From an uncultured Chitinophagaceae bacterium (GTDB lineage: Bacteria; Bacteroidota; Bacteroidia; Chitinophagales; Chitinophagaceae): a DNA stretch of 13,790 nt. The notes under the pieces are model-generated. The model was given only the letters and a program-made list of their open reading frames with translations, was not told where the DNA came from and did not search any database. The stretch is from positions 1-13,790 of the forward strand of contig CAMPGT010000089.1 of assembly GCA_946885665.1 (NCBI GenBank), given 5' to 3'. The translations under genes were made by a program, and so were the position numbers. Position 1 is the first letter of the stretch; each line of letters starts with the position of its first letter. Below, in pieces: positions 1-7,853 of this stretch.

Positions 1-661
1 AAAAAACCCTTGTTTTCAGCGCCATGGCACTTCCATTAACCGCCATGCCCGAAAAGGCATCATTAGGCAAATTTGCAATGGCAAAATCCAGGTCTTCTTT
101 AATGAAAGTCAGGGCTTCGGCTTTAGGGGTCCTTGCCACTTTGGCATCGTCGGGCGATTGTGGGCTTTCCTTGTACAAGATGATGTCGCCGTAGAAATTA
201 ACCAGGTCGAAATATAACAGCGCGCGCAGAAATTTGACCTGGCCTATATAATTGTTTTTTTTCACCTCGTCAAGCGACTCCACTTTTTCCACGTTTGCGA
301 GGAAATTATTATAGGTGGCAATGCCTTTGTAATACGTACTGAATATGGTGGGCGACAAGCCTGCGCTGGAAGCATTAAGATCACCTGTTGAGATCGCTGT
401 AATGTTCCAGTTATAGGATCCCCACTGCGAATAAGCATTGTCCGAAAGGCAATCGAGATAAGGCCGCGCCCATCCCAGTGGTGAGAAGGGGTAGAGGGTA
501 GCATAGCAGCCGGTCAATGCCATCTGCACGTCGGCATCCGTTTTCCAAAACGTTTCACTCGAAATGGCATCCAGGGGAGTTTTCTCGAGTTCCTTTGCAC
601 ATGAAGTCAATAAAAGCATGGATAACAAGCCGGCAAATATGTTGAGATGAATTCTTTTCAT
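1..661 (-). CDS. SusD/RagB-family outer-membrane lipoprotein, partial (3' end beyond window)
   Basis: This is a nutrient-binding surface lipoprotein that caps its SusC partner and hands over glycans or other oligomers. The minus-strand frame opens at the ATG at 661-659 and stays open to the left edge, giving about 220 residues of a family usually 450-600 long, so the C-terminal half is outside the window. The start is MKRIHLNIF, then a hydrophobic stretch and the lipobox LLTSC, with the acylated cysteine at residue 21. The mature protein begins with the usual SusD pattern (KELEKTPLDAISSETFWKT, then ALTGCYATLY). The helical TPR-like signature FLRALLYFDLVNFYGD lies at about residues 143-158. 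The ATG follows the stop of the SusC gene by only 10 bases, the standard SusC-SusD order in one operon. The ligand cannot be read from this half. Family assignment is firm. Confidence 0.93.
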   Translation of the reverse strand, partial: MKRIHLNIFAGLLSMLLLTSCAKELEKTPLDAISSETFWKTDADVQMALTGCYATLYPFSPLGWARPYLDCLSDNAYSQWGSYNWNITAISTGDLNASSAGLSPTIFSTYYKGIATYNNFLANVEKVESLDEVKKNNYIGQVKFLRALLYFDLVNFYGDIILYKESPQSPDDAKVARTPKAEALTFIKEDLDFAIANLPNDAFSGMAVNGSAMALKTRVF

Positions 662-671
662 GACAGTTGAA

Positions 672-3600
672 TTAAAATTTTACGTTGATACCAACATTGA
701 CGATACGTACCTGGGGAAACTGGGTAGCTGTAGCTCCTTCTCTTACCTCCGGATCACCATCGGTGAAATCTGTGAACGTGAGAAGGTTGCTGCCGGAGAT
801 GTACACCGAAGATTGTTTAATCTTCACTGTCTTCAGCAGCGATTCAGGTAAAGCGTACGACAGGTAAACGTTTTTCAGCCGTAAATAGGAATTATCGCGT
901 AACAGGTATGTGGAAGAATATCCGTAAACACCCGAGTATGAGAACTCATGTACCGCAGGCACAGTGTTACTTGGATTATCGGGCGTCCATGCGTTCCGGA
1001 ATTCAGCCTTTGGCGGGATGCCTTCCCTGAAGGGAAATGAACTCCAATCGGAAAGAAACATGTGCGATCCGCGGACTGCCTGCAGAAAAATAGCGAGTGA
1101 AAAACGCTGGTAGTTCGCGCTCACATTCAATGAATAATTCAGCTTGGGAAACGGGCTGTAGCTAACACGGTCCAATACATCCACGACATTGTCTCCATTC
1201 TGGTCTTTCAATTTCAGATCGCCCGGCTTTGGATTGTTGTATACCTGCTTAGGCGATTTGTCTATATCCTCGTCGCTTTGAAAAATACCAACCCATTCGT
1301 AGAGATAAAAAGAATTATAAGGAAGGCCCACTTCCCGTACCCCGGGGGTTGGCGTCACAATAGAGACCAGTTCATTTCTGAATCCGGAAATCTGGAAATT
1401 CGCATTATACTGAAACCTGCCTATTTTGTTACGATGTCTTATTTCCAGTTCGTAACCTTTATTCACTAATTCCCCGTCATTTGTGATTGCGCCATTTAAA
1501 CCGATGCTCGTCGGCACGGGAAGGGTTGTAAGAATGTCGAACGTATTTTTTTTGTACCAATCAAAGCTCAGGCCCAGTAATCCATTAAACGCATCGACGT
1601 CAACGCCTAAGTCGAGAATTTTTGTTTTTTCCCATTGAAGATTTTTGTCAGTCATCCGTGTTAAACGCACGCCCTGGCTTACAGATGTGCCATATGAATA
1701 GTTTGCGTACGAGAAAATGTCCTGGTAGGGATACAGGCCGATTTCCTGGTTTCCGAGCAGTCCGTAGGACGCACGAAACTTCAGATCGTTCAACCATGTC
1801 GCCCCCGACAGGAATTCTTCCTGCGAAATTCTCCATGCAGCCGAAACCGACGGAAACGCTCCCCATCGCTGATCGGGATGCACACGGGATGTGCCATCAT
1901 ACCTTAGATTTCCTTCGAGAAGATACTTTCCATCATAATTATATGCAACGCGGCCGAAATAAGATTGCAGCGCCCATTCGTTGGCAGTGCCGGTAAGCGA
2001 CTGTCCATCCGGGCTGCCTGCATTCAATTCTGCGAGCGACTTTGTAGGAAATGCCAAACGTCTTCCCGAGAGCTCCCTAAAGTAGTTCGACTGGTTTTCA
2101 TAACCGACCATTGCATTGATCTCATGTTTGCCTATGGATGTGGAATATTTTAACGTGGAATACACGGTAGGATTCGTGTTGAACGTTGTCAAATCGGACA
2201 CGCCGAGGGAAATCGGATTCCCCACCGACTGGTCAACGACGTATTCTCCATTCACCGGTTGGTAAAAATAAAATTCGCCGGGTGTGCCATAGGTGTGCAT
2301 TTTTCTAAAATTGTAATTCAGGTTGAATGCGCCCCTCATTTCCCATTGCAGGCCCTTCAAAATATCGACGATAACATATGCCTGCGACCGAACTGCGTAA
2401 TTCGACTGTTTGATATTTCCATTGGTGAAAGCAATTGGAGCAAATGTGCTGAAAGGTTCGGTGCTGTAAGCTCTGCCTGACGATTTTCTGCCGTCGGGCA
2501 AAAACGGACCTGCCAACGGCGATCTTCCGTATAATGCACGGTTAAGGTCTCCATCGCCATTTCCCTGCGGGTCGGTGTTTTCTCTCCTAAGCAAATTGAT
2601 AATAGTTCCAATTTTCACCGCTTTTAACACCTGGTTCTCGTAATTGAGCGCCACAGTGTATCTTTTCGATTCAAACACAGGCAGAATACCGTCCTGATCG
2701 GTGTAATTTAGACCGAGCCTGAATTTACTGGTTTCGGTTGCCTTCGAGAAACTTAGCGAATGATTATAAATGGTTGCCGTCTTAAAAATATTTTCCGGCC
2801 AGTTATAGTTTGGAAACAATGTTCTGTCGGTGGCATTTTTATAGTCATCTATTTGATCCTGTGTATAGAATGTCGTTAAACCCGACCTGAGGCGGGCCGC
2901 ATTGTACATCTCCATATATTCGCCCGAATTCCAGATCAGTTCCCGGACGGACGTGGCGTTCTGAAATCCGATGTCTAAATTATATTCGAGTGAAGCAGCT
3001 CCGCGTTTTGCCTTTTTAGTATTGATCAGGATAACGCCGTTGGCGGCCCTTGCGCCATAGATTGATGCCGAAGCCGCGTCTTTCAAAACTGTCACCGATT
3101 CTATATCATTCGGTGCAACGCTGTTGATCGCCCCGATGATACCATCAATCAATACCAGCGGCGCCGAAGATGCGCCGAACGACCCCATGCCGCGGATCCT
3201 TAACATCGGGTCGTCGTTGCCTGGCCTGCCCGATGGCTGAATCACTTCCAATCCGGGTAATCGTCCCTGCAACAGGTTAGCCGGGTTGGGAACCGGGCTT
3301 GCACTTAACGTGGCCGCCGATACGGACGCCACAGCACCAGTGAGGTTAGCTTTTTTCTGCGTACCGTAGCCAACCACCGTGACTTCGTCGAGCGCGGCAG
3401 AGGAAGATTCCATTTGAATCGCAATAACCTGGCCGTCGCGATCAACGATCACCCTTTGTGGTTCATAACCAATCATGGAAAATAGCAGGGTAGAATTTCT
3501 TTCTGTATTGATGCTGAACGTTCCGTCTGAAGCGGTAACAGTACCTTCCGACTTTCCTTCCACGTTTACAGAAACATCTGCAAGGGGCGAGTTGTTTTGC

Positions 3601-3716
3601 GTCTGAACGGTGCCGGTAACTTTTACGATTTCCTGTGCGTTCATGTCGGACGGCCAAAACAATACAATAAAAAGCAGGGTTTGTGACAGACAAAAACCAA
3701 TCCTTTTAATAAGCAT
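672..3716 (-). CDS. SusC/RagA-family TonB-linked outer-membrane transporter
   Basis: This 1014-residue TonB-dependent beta-barrel imports oligomers together with the adjacent SusD lipoprotein, using TonB-ExbBD energy. In order it has: a signal peptide (residues 1-28, cleavage likely after MNA); a carboxypeptidase-regulatory-like domain (about 31-103, VTGTVQTQNNSPLADVSV ... SMIGYEP); a SusC signature segment (LDEVTVVGYGTQKKANLTGAV, about 109-129, not quoted in full); a plug domain (about 135-235, with LLQGRLPGLEV, LRIRGMGSF and SIYGARAANGVILINTKK); and a long barrel ending in a C-terminal phenylalanine (INVKF), as expected for outer-membrane insertion. The length is normal for the family. No N-terminal STN domain is visible, so direct coupling to an anti-sigma factor is not suggested, and no sigma/anti-sigma pair lies in the window. 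The start is the ATG at 3716-3714, which gives an intact signal peptide. Substrate is unknown. Confidence 0.97.
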   Translation of the reverse strand: MLIKRIGFCLSQTLLFIVLFWPSDMNAQEIVKVTGTVQTQNNSPLADVSVNVEGKSEGTVTASDGTFSINTERNSTLLFSMIGYEPQRVIVDRDGQVIAIQMESSSAALDEVTVVGYGTQKKANLTGAVASVSAATLSASPVPNPANLLQGRLPGLEVIQPSGRPGNDDPMLRIRGMGSFGASSAPLVLIDGIIGAINSVAPNDIESVTVLKDAASASIYGARAANGVILINTKKAKRGAASLEYNLDIGFQNATSVRELIWNSGEYMEMYNAARLRSGLTTFYTQDQIDDYKNATDRTLFPNYNWPENIFKTATIYNHSLSFSKATETSKFRLGLNYTDQDGILPVFESKRYTVALNYENQVLKAVKIGTIINLLRRENTDPQGNGDGDLNRALYGRSPLAGPFLPDGRKSSGRAYSTEPFSTFAPIAFTNGNIKQSNYAVRSQAYVIVDILKGLQWEMRGAFNLNYNFRKMHTYGTPGEFYFYQPVNGEYVVDQSVGNPISLGVSDLTTFNTNPTVYSTLKYSTSIGKHEINAMVGYENQSNYFRELSGRRLAFPTKSLAELNAGSPDGQSLTGTANEWALQSYFGRVAYNYDGKYLLEGNLRYDGTSRVHPDQRWGAFPSVSAAWRISQEEFLSGATWLNDLKFRASYGLLGNQEIGLYPYQDIFSYANYSYGTSVSQGVRLTRMTDKNLQWEKTKILDLGVDVDAFNGLLGLSFDWYKKNTFDILTTLPVPTSIGLNGAITNDGELVNKGYELEIRHRNKIGRFQYNANFQISGFRNELVSIVTPTPGVREVGLPYNSFYLYEWVGIFQSDEDIDKSPKQVYNNPKPGDLKLKDQNGDNVVDVLDRVSYSPFPKLNYSLNVSANYQRFSLAIFLQAVRGSHMFLSDWSSFPFREGIPPKAEFRNAWTPDNPSNTVPAVHEFSYSGVYGYSSTYLLRDNSYLRLKNVYLSYALPESLLKTVKIKQSSVYISGSNLLTFTDFTDGDPEVREGATATQFPQVRIVNVGINVKF

Positions 3717-3849
3717 AGCAAGCAGTTTTGAGTTGTATAAAAACAGGAATTGATAAATTCATCAATCTAAAGGGAAATGGCATTAGCCTTAGGAAACGGT
3801 TTATGGCGGGCTTATCCAGTTCGAGTTGTAAATCTTCATTTGCAATCGT

Positions 3850-3879
3850 TTTGGTTGTGCAATGGTGAAATTACTTTTG
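3850..3879 (+). promoter_or_regulatory. Candidate Bacteroidota promoter (-33 TTTG, -7 TACTTTTG)
   Basis: TTTG at 3850-3853 is followed after 18 bases by TACTTTTG at 3872-3879. This matches the known Bacteroidota housekeeping-sigma pattern of TTTG, about 19 bases, then TAnnTTTG. It points right but lies more than 400 bases before the lipocalin start, so it would give a long leader or a separate short transcript. Confidence 0.35.
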
Positions 3880-4070
3880 TACGTATCGATAAACTCCCTT
3901 TGAAATATCAAATTTCGATGCTATCATGACAATCGCCTGGTAAAAAATCTTCGTTGAAGGCTTTTTTCCTGATGCCCGTTTTCATAACGTTGAATAAACC
4001 ATCATTTTTTGGCTATCACAATAATTAGGCAATCGATTAAATGAATCTGGAAGCGCGAGAGGCAGGTACG

Positions 4071-4091
4071 AAAAAACCCGCATATGGCAGG
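4071..4091 (-). terminator. Candidate intrinsic terminator, minus strand
   Basis: Read on the minus strand, CCTGC (4091-4087), loop CATAT, GCGGG (4081-4077) forms a 5-pair stem including one T-G wobble. It is followed directly by six T residues (4076-4071). This orientation would end a transcript coming from 4092-4300, where no protein gene is recognised. The short stem keeps confidence modest. Confidence 0.35.
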
Positions 4092-4213
4092 CAAAAGTCC
4101 AGTATCTTTTGGTAATGGCAAATCCTGCAAACACCAGCCGTCATTCCACTTTCCCGTATATTTTTCATCAGTTGATATTCGCTTAGAATGCGCACGAATG
4201 AAAACCGCCACAG

Positions 4214-4279
4214 AAACAGCTAAATACCCTGGACCTATATTTGCGTATACATAAGATTGAAATAAAAGGGAAGCTGTTT
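4214..4279. repeat. Inverted repeat AAACAGCT / AGCTGTTT flanking the lipocalin promoter
   Basis: AAACAGCT at 4214-4221 and its exact reverse complement AGCTGTTT at 4272-4279 are separated by 50 bases containing the TATATTTG element. It could be a paired operator, or the closing stem of a minus-strand RNA. The repeat is directly visible; either role is inference. Confidence 0.45.
4236..4243 (+). promoter_or_regulatory. -7 promoter element (TATATTTG) for the lipocalin-photolyase unit
   Basis: This is an exact match to TAnnTTTG, 60 bases before the lipocalin ATG, which would leave a leader of roughly 50 bases. No TTTG -33 box sits at the usual distance, so the promoter may be weak or need an activator. 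It lies between the two arms of the inverted repeat AAACAGCT/AGCTGTTT (4214-4221, 4272-4279). Confidence 0.45.
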
Positions 4280-4289
4280 TAAAACATTT

Positions 4290-4297
4290 CAAATCTA
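4290..4297 (-). promoter_or_regulatory. Candidate minus-strand -7 element (TAGATTTG)
   Basis: The plus-strand sequence CAAATCTA reads TAGATTTG on the minus strand, an exact TAnnTTTG match. Transcription would begin near 4283 and run left toward the terminator-like hairpin at 4091-4071. No -33 TTTG is seen at the right distance, so this is a weak call. Confidence 0.2.
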
Positions 4298-4303
4298 CAA
4301 AAG

Positions 4304-4867
4304 ATGAAAGTGAAGAATGAAATTTTGTTGGTGGTGCTCGCCGTAGGAGTATTTGCTGTTTTGAATTCCTGTTCCTCCATTCCTAAAAACGCAAAGGTTG
4401 TCGAAAACTTCGATGTCAACAGATATTTGGGCACCTGGTATGAAATCGCCCGTTTTGATTTCCGCTTTGAAAAAAATCTGGACAATGTTTCCGCCCAATA
4501 TAGTCTGAACGAAAAAGGAAACGTTATGGTGTTGAACAGCGGCTATAATTTTAAAAAGCGAAAATGGGAAAAAGCGGAGGGACTGGCAAAGTTCAGGGGC
4601 GATAAGGACATGGCTAAATTAAAGGTGAGCTTTTTCGGTCCTTTTTACTCGGGCTACAATGTAGTGGCGTTAGACGACAATTACCAATATGCGTTGATTG
4701 CCGGGAAAAACCTGGATTATCTCTGGATTTTGTCGAGAACAAAGAACATTCCGGAAGAGGTAAAATCAAGGTATTTGAAAACTGCAAAAGAAATTGGTTA
4801 TGACACTTCGAAACTGATATGGGTAAAGCACAACAGGAACGACAATCCATTTCTCAATGAAAGATAA
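4304..4867 (+). CDS. blc: Blc-type bacterial lipocalin, outer-membrane lipoprotein
   Basis: This 187-residue lipocalin is expected to bind lysophospholipids or fatty acids at the envelope, as E. coli Blc does. It opens with MKVKNEILLVVLAVGVF and a lipobox (LNSC, lipidated Cys23). The main lipocalin signature NRYLGTWYEIARFDFRFEKN follows, with GTWYEIAR at 43-50. Further conserved blocks are VSAQYSLNEKG, KLKVSFFGPFYSGYNVVALD, and YLWILSRTKNIPEE near the C-terminus, which closely resembles the YLWILSRTP segment of Blc. Length is normal. The ATG at 4304 is chosen because it gives a complete lipoprotein signal. The 3' end overlaps the photolyase start by 11 bases in another frame, indicating one transcript and coupled translation. 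A TATATTTG element lies upstream. Family is secure; the bound lipid is not known. Confidence 0.93.
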   Translation: MKVKNEILLVVLAVGVFAVLNSCSSIPKNAKVVENFDVNRYLGTWYEIARFDFRFEKNLDNVSAQYSLNEKGNVMVLNSGYNFKKRKWEKAEGLAKFRGDKDMAKLKVSFFGPFYSGYNVVALDDNYQYALIAGKNLDYLWILSRTKNIPEEVKSRYLKTAKEIGYDTSKLIWVKHNRNDNPFLNER

Positions 4868-6158
4868 AGTTTCGATTTTTTGGTTTCGGAGGGATTTGCG
4901 TCTCGAAGATAATTTAGGTTTATACCACGCCCTTTCTTCCCAACATCCTGTTTTGCCGGTTTTTATTTTCGACACGAATATTTTGGATTGCCTGGATGAT
5001 AAACACGATAGAAGAGTTGATTACATTCACCAGGCAACCTCATCGATAAATAATGAACTTAAAGCATTCCAGTCAACGCTGAATACCTTTTACGGCAAAC
5101 CGATTGAGATATTTAAAGATCTTTCTGAAAAATATGCTGTTCAGGGTGTTTTTTGCAATCGCGACTATGAGCCCCAAGCCATTAAAAGAGACACCGAAAT
5201 CTATCAATTTTTCAGCGAACGAAACATTCCCTTCAAGGCGTTCAAAGATCAGGTGATTTTCGACAGAAATGATGTTTTGAAAAACGATGGAACGCCCTAC
5301 ACGGTTTATACGCCTTATTCGAAAAAATGGAAGCAACTATTGACGACGGAAAGCCTTAGCCCTTATCAAATAGACACAAAAAACTTTTTCGCCCAACCAT
5401 TTGCCGAAATTCACTCCCTCACCGACATCGGCTTTAAAAAAACAGACATAACTTACGAACGCCCCAAATTAGATGCAACAATCATTGATGATTACGGTAA
5501 ATACAGAGATTACCCGGCAATGCAACGAACATCACAGTTGGGGATAGCGCTTCGGTTTGGAACCATCGGTATCCGTAAATGCGTGAATTTTGGATTGAAC
5601 CACAATGAAGCCTGGTTGAACGAACTGATTTGGCGAGAATTTTTTATGCAGATCCTGTATCATTTTCCGAAAGTGGTCAGCCAATCGTTCAAAACCGAAT
5701 ATGACAGCATTAAATGGCGAAACAATGAGCCGGAATTTGAACTGTGGTGTGCAGGAAAAACGGGCTATCCGATTGTAGATGCAGGTATTCGGCAACTGAA
5801 TGCAACAGGTTACCTGCATAACCGGGTACGGATGATTACAGCGAGCTTTTTATGCAAACACCTGCTTATCGACTGGCGTTGGGGCGAGGCTTATTTTGCG
5901 CAAAAACTGAATGATTACGATTTATCTGCCAACAACGGTAACTGGCAATGGGCATCAGGTTCAGGCTGCGATGCCGCGCCATATTTCAGGGTGTTTAACC
6001 CAGGCATTCAAACAGAAAAGTTCGACAAGAATCGGGAATATATAAGAAGATGGCTTCCCGAATTCGGTACAGATGCTTATCCGGACGAAGTAGTGGAACA
6101 CAATTATGCAAGAGAAAGGGCCCTGAAAGCGTATGGAGAAGCACTAAAAGAACATTAA
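4857..6158 (+). CDS. phr: Deoxyribodipyrimidine photolyase (CPD photolyase, class I type)
   Basis: This FAD enzyme uses blue light to split cyclobutane pyrimidine dimers in DNA. Its 433 residues are slightly shorter than E. coli PhrB (about 470). The N-terminal Rossmann-like antenna domain begins VSIFWFRRDLRLEDNLGL (5-22). The C-terminal FAD domain includes NELIWREFF (255-263), GYPIVDAGIRQLNATGYLHN (303-322) and NNGNWQWASGSG (359-370). By spacing (53 and 23 residues, identical to E. coli W306/W359/W382), the electron-transfer tryptophan triad is W287, W340 and W363. N359 aligns with the flavin-N5 asparagine, and E256 and W259 with the dimer-contacting residues of ELIWRE. These features favour a true photolyase over a cryptochrome. 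The antenna cofactor cannot be assigned. The gene starts inside the lipocalin 3' end (ATG 4857-4859). No clear terminator follows it. Confidence 0.95.
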   Translation: MKDKVSIFWFRRDLRLEDNLGLYHALSSQHPVLPVFIFDTNILDCLDDKHDRRVDYIHQATSSINNELKAFQSTLNTFYGKPIEIFKDLSEKYAVQGVFCNRDYEPQAIKRDTEIYQFFSERNIPFKAFKDQVIFDRNDVLKNDGTPYTVYTPYSKKWKQLLTTESLSPYQIDTKNFFAQPFAEIHSLTDIGFKKTDITYERPKLDATIIDDYGKYRDYPAMQRTSQLGIALRFGTIGIRKCVNFGLNHNEAWLNELIWREFFMQILYHFPKVVSQSFKTEYDSIKWRNNEPEFELWCAGKTGYPIVDAGIRQLNATGYLHNRVRMITASFLCKHLLIDWRWGEAYFAQKLNDYDLSANNGNWQWASGSGCDAAPYFRVFNPGIQTEKFDKNREYIRRWLPEFGTDAYPDEVVEHNYARERALKAYGEALKEH

Positions 6159-6229
6159 TTTACATCCTGTCCGTATTTTCGATGCTTTCCTTTGTGTAAC
6201 CCCAAAAGCACCTAAAATAACATCAGCTC

Positions 6230-7768
6230 ATGAGAAGACGCAACTTTTTACAGGCATCAGGCTTTCTGCCGTTCCTGGGAAGCGGATTATTTAACCAACG
6301 CCCACAGCAAACGCGTAACAGTTCGCCGGAACAACACCAGGCCAGCGTAAAAGATTTTTTTTATAAACCGGATGGTGCATGGGCTGCCGACTTTATCCCG
6401 CTGTATGCAAACGGAGCATTTCAGCTTTTTTATTTGCTCGACTGGCGAAACAGCCAGGTACATGGAGAAGGAACGCCGTGGTACCGCATCACCACAACAG
6501 ACTTCGTGAACTTCGAGGAACACGGAGAAGTGCTAAAGAGAGGCTCCAAATCCGAACAGGACCTCTACGTGTTTACTGGTTCAGCAATTCATGCCAATAA
6601 CGAATATCATATTTTTTACACGGGCCATAACCATCATCTGCGTGAGTTGGAAAAACCCGAGCAGGCTGTTATGCACGCCACCAGCAACGACATGAAGAGC
6701 TGGAAGAAAATTCCTGAACACACTTTCTTTGCACCAACAGACAAATATGAGAAAAACGACTGGCGCGATCCGTTTGTGTTCTGGAACGAAGAGGCCGGCG
6801 AATACAACATGCTGCTCGCTGCACGCCATAAAAACGGCATTCCCAGAAGACGTGGGCTTACAGCATTGTGTTCCTCGAAAGATTTGGTAAAATGGGAAGT
6901 GCGTGAACCGTTTTACGCTCCGGATCTCTATTATACACACGAGTGCCCCGACCTTTTTAAGATGGGCGGTTGGTGGTATCTCATCTTTTCTGAGTTTACA
7001 GATAAAGTACGGACAAGGTACAGGATGAGCCGTTCACTTAACGGGCCATGGATTACGCCGGAAAGAGACGATTTCGATGGGCATGCCTTTTACGCAGCGA
7101 AGTCTGCTTCCGATGGCAGCCGCCGATTTCTATTTGGCTGGAATCCTACGCGCCGCGATTCAAAAGACAACGGAACATGGGACTGGGGCGGCAATCTCGT
7201 AGTACATGAGCTGATCCAGGAACCCGGCGGGGAGCTCGCCGTTCAGATGCCGCAAACGGTTGATGATGCATTCACTAAACCGGTGCAGCATTCGTTTGAC
7301 GCAGGTACAGGAAACTTCGCCATGAAAAATCAAACACTTCATCTTTCGGCAACGAAAACATTTTCGGCTGCAGTAGCAGGAAAGCTTCCGGAACTGTGCA
7401 GGATCAAGACTACCGTTCGATATGAAGACGGCGCAAGAGAATTCGGATTAATGTTTCGCACCAGTGACGATATGGAGAAAAGCTATTATATCCGCTTCGA
7501 GCCATCACTTCAAAGAGTTGTGTTTGATAAATGGCCGAGAGAGCGTTCGGAGGTAAACCAGATGGTGGAACTCGAGCGACCGGTACAGATGTCTCCCGGA
7601 ACGCCTCTTCGGTTGCAGGTAATTATCGACGATAATAAAGGGGTTGCCTACGTAAATGGTAAAGTAGCAATGAACTTCCGCGCTTACGATTTACCGGCAG
7701 GAAACTGGGGCTTTTTTGCCACCGGCGGAAACGCAACATTCAGCAATACAGCCATCTCATCAAGATAA
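6230..7768 (+). CDS. Tat-exported GH32-like glycoside hydrolase (beta-fructosidase superfamily)
   Basis: This 512-residue enzyme probably hydrolyses a glycoside in the periplasm. The N-terminus MRRRNFLQASGFLPFLGSG fits a twin-arginine signal. Residues about 42-330 form the five-bladed propeller seen in GH32/GH43/GH68. The transition-state aspartate motif is present in NDWRDPFVFW (D180), and the acid/base motif in ECPDLF (E238). The first blade, where GH32 enzymes have NDPNG, instead reads DGAWAADFIPLY, with D54 as the likely nucleophile. FLFGWNPTRRD and WDWGGNLVVHELI mark the end of the propeller. Residues about 350-512 look like the GH32 C-terminal beta-sandwich (LRLQVIIDDNKGVAYVNGK). The changed first motif means fructan specificity should not be assumed. 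It starts 71 bases after the photolyase and leads a run of three exported enzymes. An imperfect -7 element (TTCCTTTG, 6187-6194) lies upstream. Confidence 0.8.
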   Translation: MRRRNFLQASGFLPFLGSGLFNQRPQQTRNSSPEQHQASVKDFFYKPDGAWAADFIPLYANGAFQLFYLLDWRNSQVHGEGTPWYRITTTDFVNFEEHGEVLKRGSKSEQDLYVFTGSAIHANNEYHIFYTGHNHHLRELEKPEQAVMHATSNDMKSWKKIPEHTFFAPTDKYEKNDWRDPFVFWNEEAGEYNMLLAARHKNGIPRRRGLTALCSSKDLVKWEVREPFYAPDLYYTHECPDLFKMGGWWYLIFSEFTDKVRTRYRMSRSLNGPWITPERDDFDGHAFYAAKSASDGSRRFLFGWNPTRRDSKDNGTWDWGGNLVVHELIQEPGGELAVQMPQTVDDAFTKPVQHSFDAGTGNFAMKNQTLHLSATKTFSAAVAGKLPELCRIKTTVRYEDGAREFGLMFRTSDDMEKSYYIRFEPSLQRVVFDKWPRERSEVNQMVELERPVQMSPGTPLRLQVIIDDNKGVAYVNGKVAMNFRAYDLPAGNWGFFATGGNATFSNTAISSR

Positions 7769-7853
7769 TACCTATTGCTATTTCACCTCGTTGATTTATA
7801 TTCAGGGCCAGGGCGACCTGTTTATTCCTAATCATCGCAACATTTAAACACTT

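Larger units (their letters stand above)
3717..4303. other. Intergenic region between the divergent SusC and lipocalin genes
   Basis: These 587 bases hold no convincing protein gene. Open frames here, such as 4002-4292 on the minus strand, have no family resemblance and look incidental. I see three exact TAnnTTTG -7 elements (3872-3879 plus, 4236-4243 plus, 4290-4297 minus), which is more than chance would suggest for this length. There is also a minus-strand hairpin plus T-run (4071-4091), a perfect 8-base inverted repeat (4214-4221 and 4272-4279), and a smaller repeat ATTGAT/ATCAAT at 3749-3766, about 35 bases upstream of the SusC start. The individual items are listed separately. The SusC promoter itself is not clear: the best minus-strand match is TAGATTGA near 3769-3762, an imperfect -7 element. 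Confidence 0.6.

Noticed and set aside
3749..3766. Inverted repeat ATTGAT-N6-ATCAAT upstream of SusC
   Set aside because: The arms are only six bases and A+T-rich, in an A+T-rich leader, so chance is likely. It is mentioned in the intergenic entry but not called as an operator.
4002..4292. Minus-strand open frame of 96 codons in the SusC-lipocalin gap
   Set aside because: No family resemblance; it runs straight through the terminator-like hairpin at 4091-4071 and has unremarkable codon use for a chance frame.
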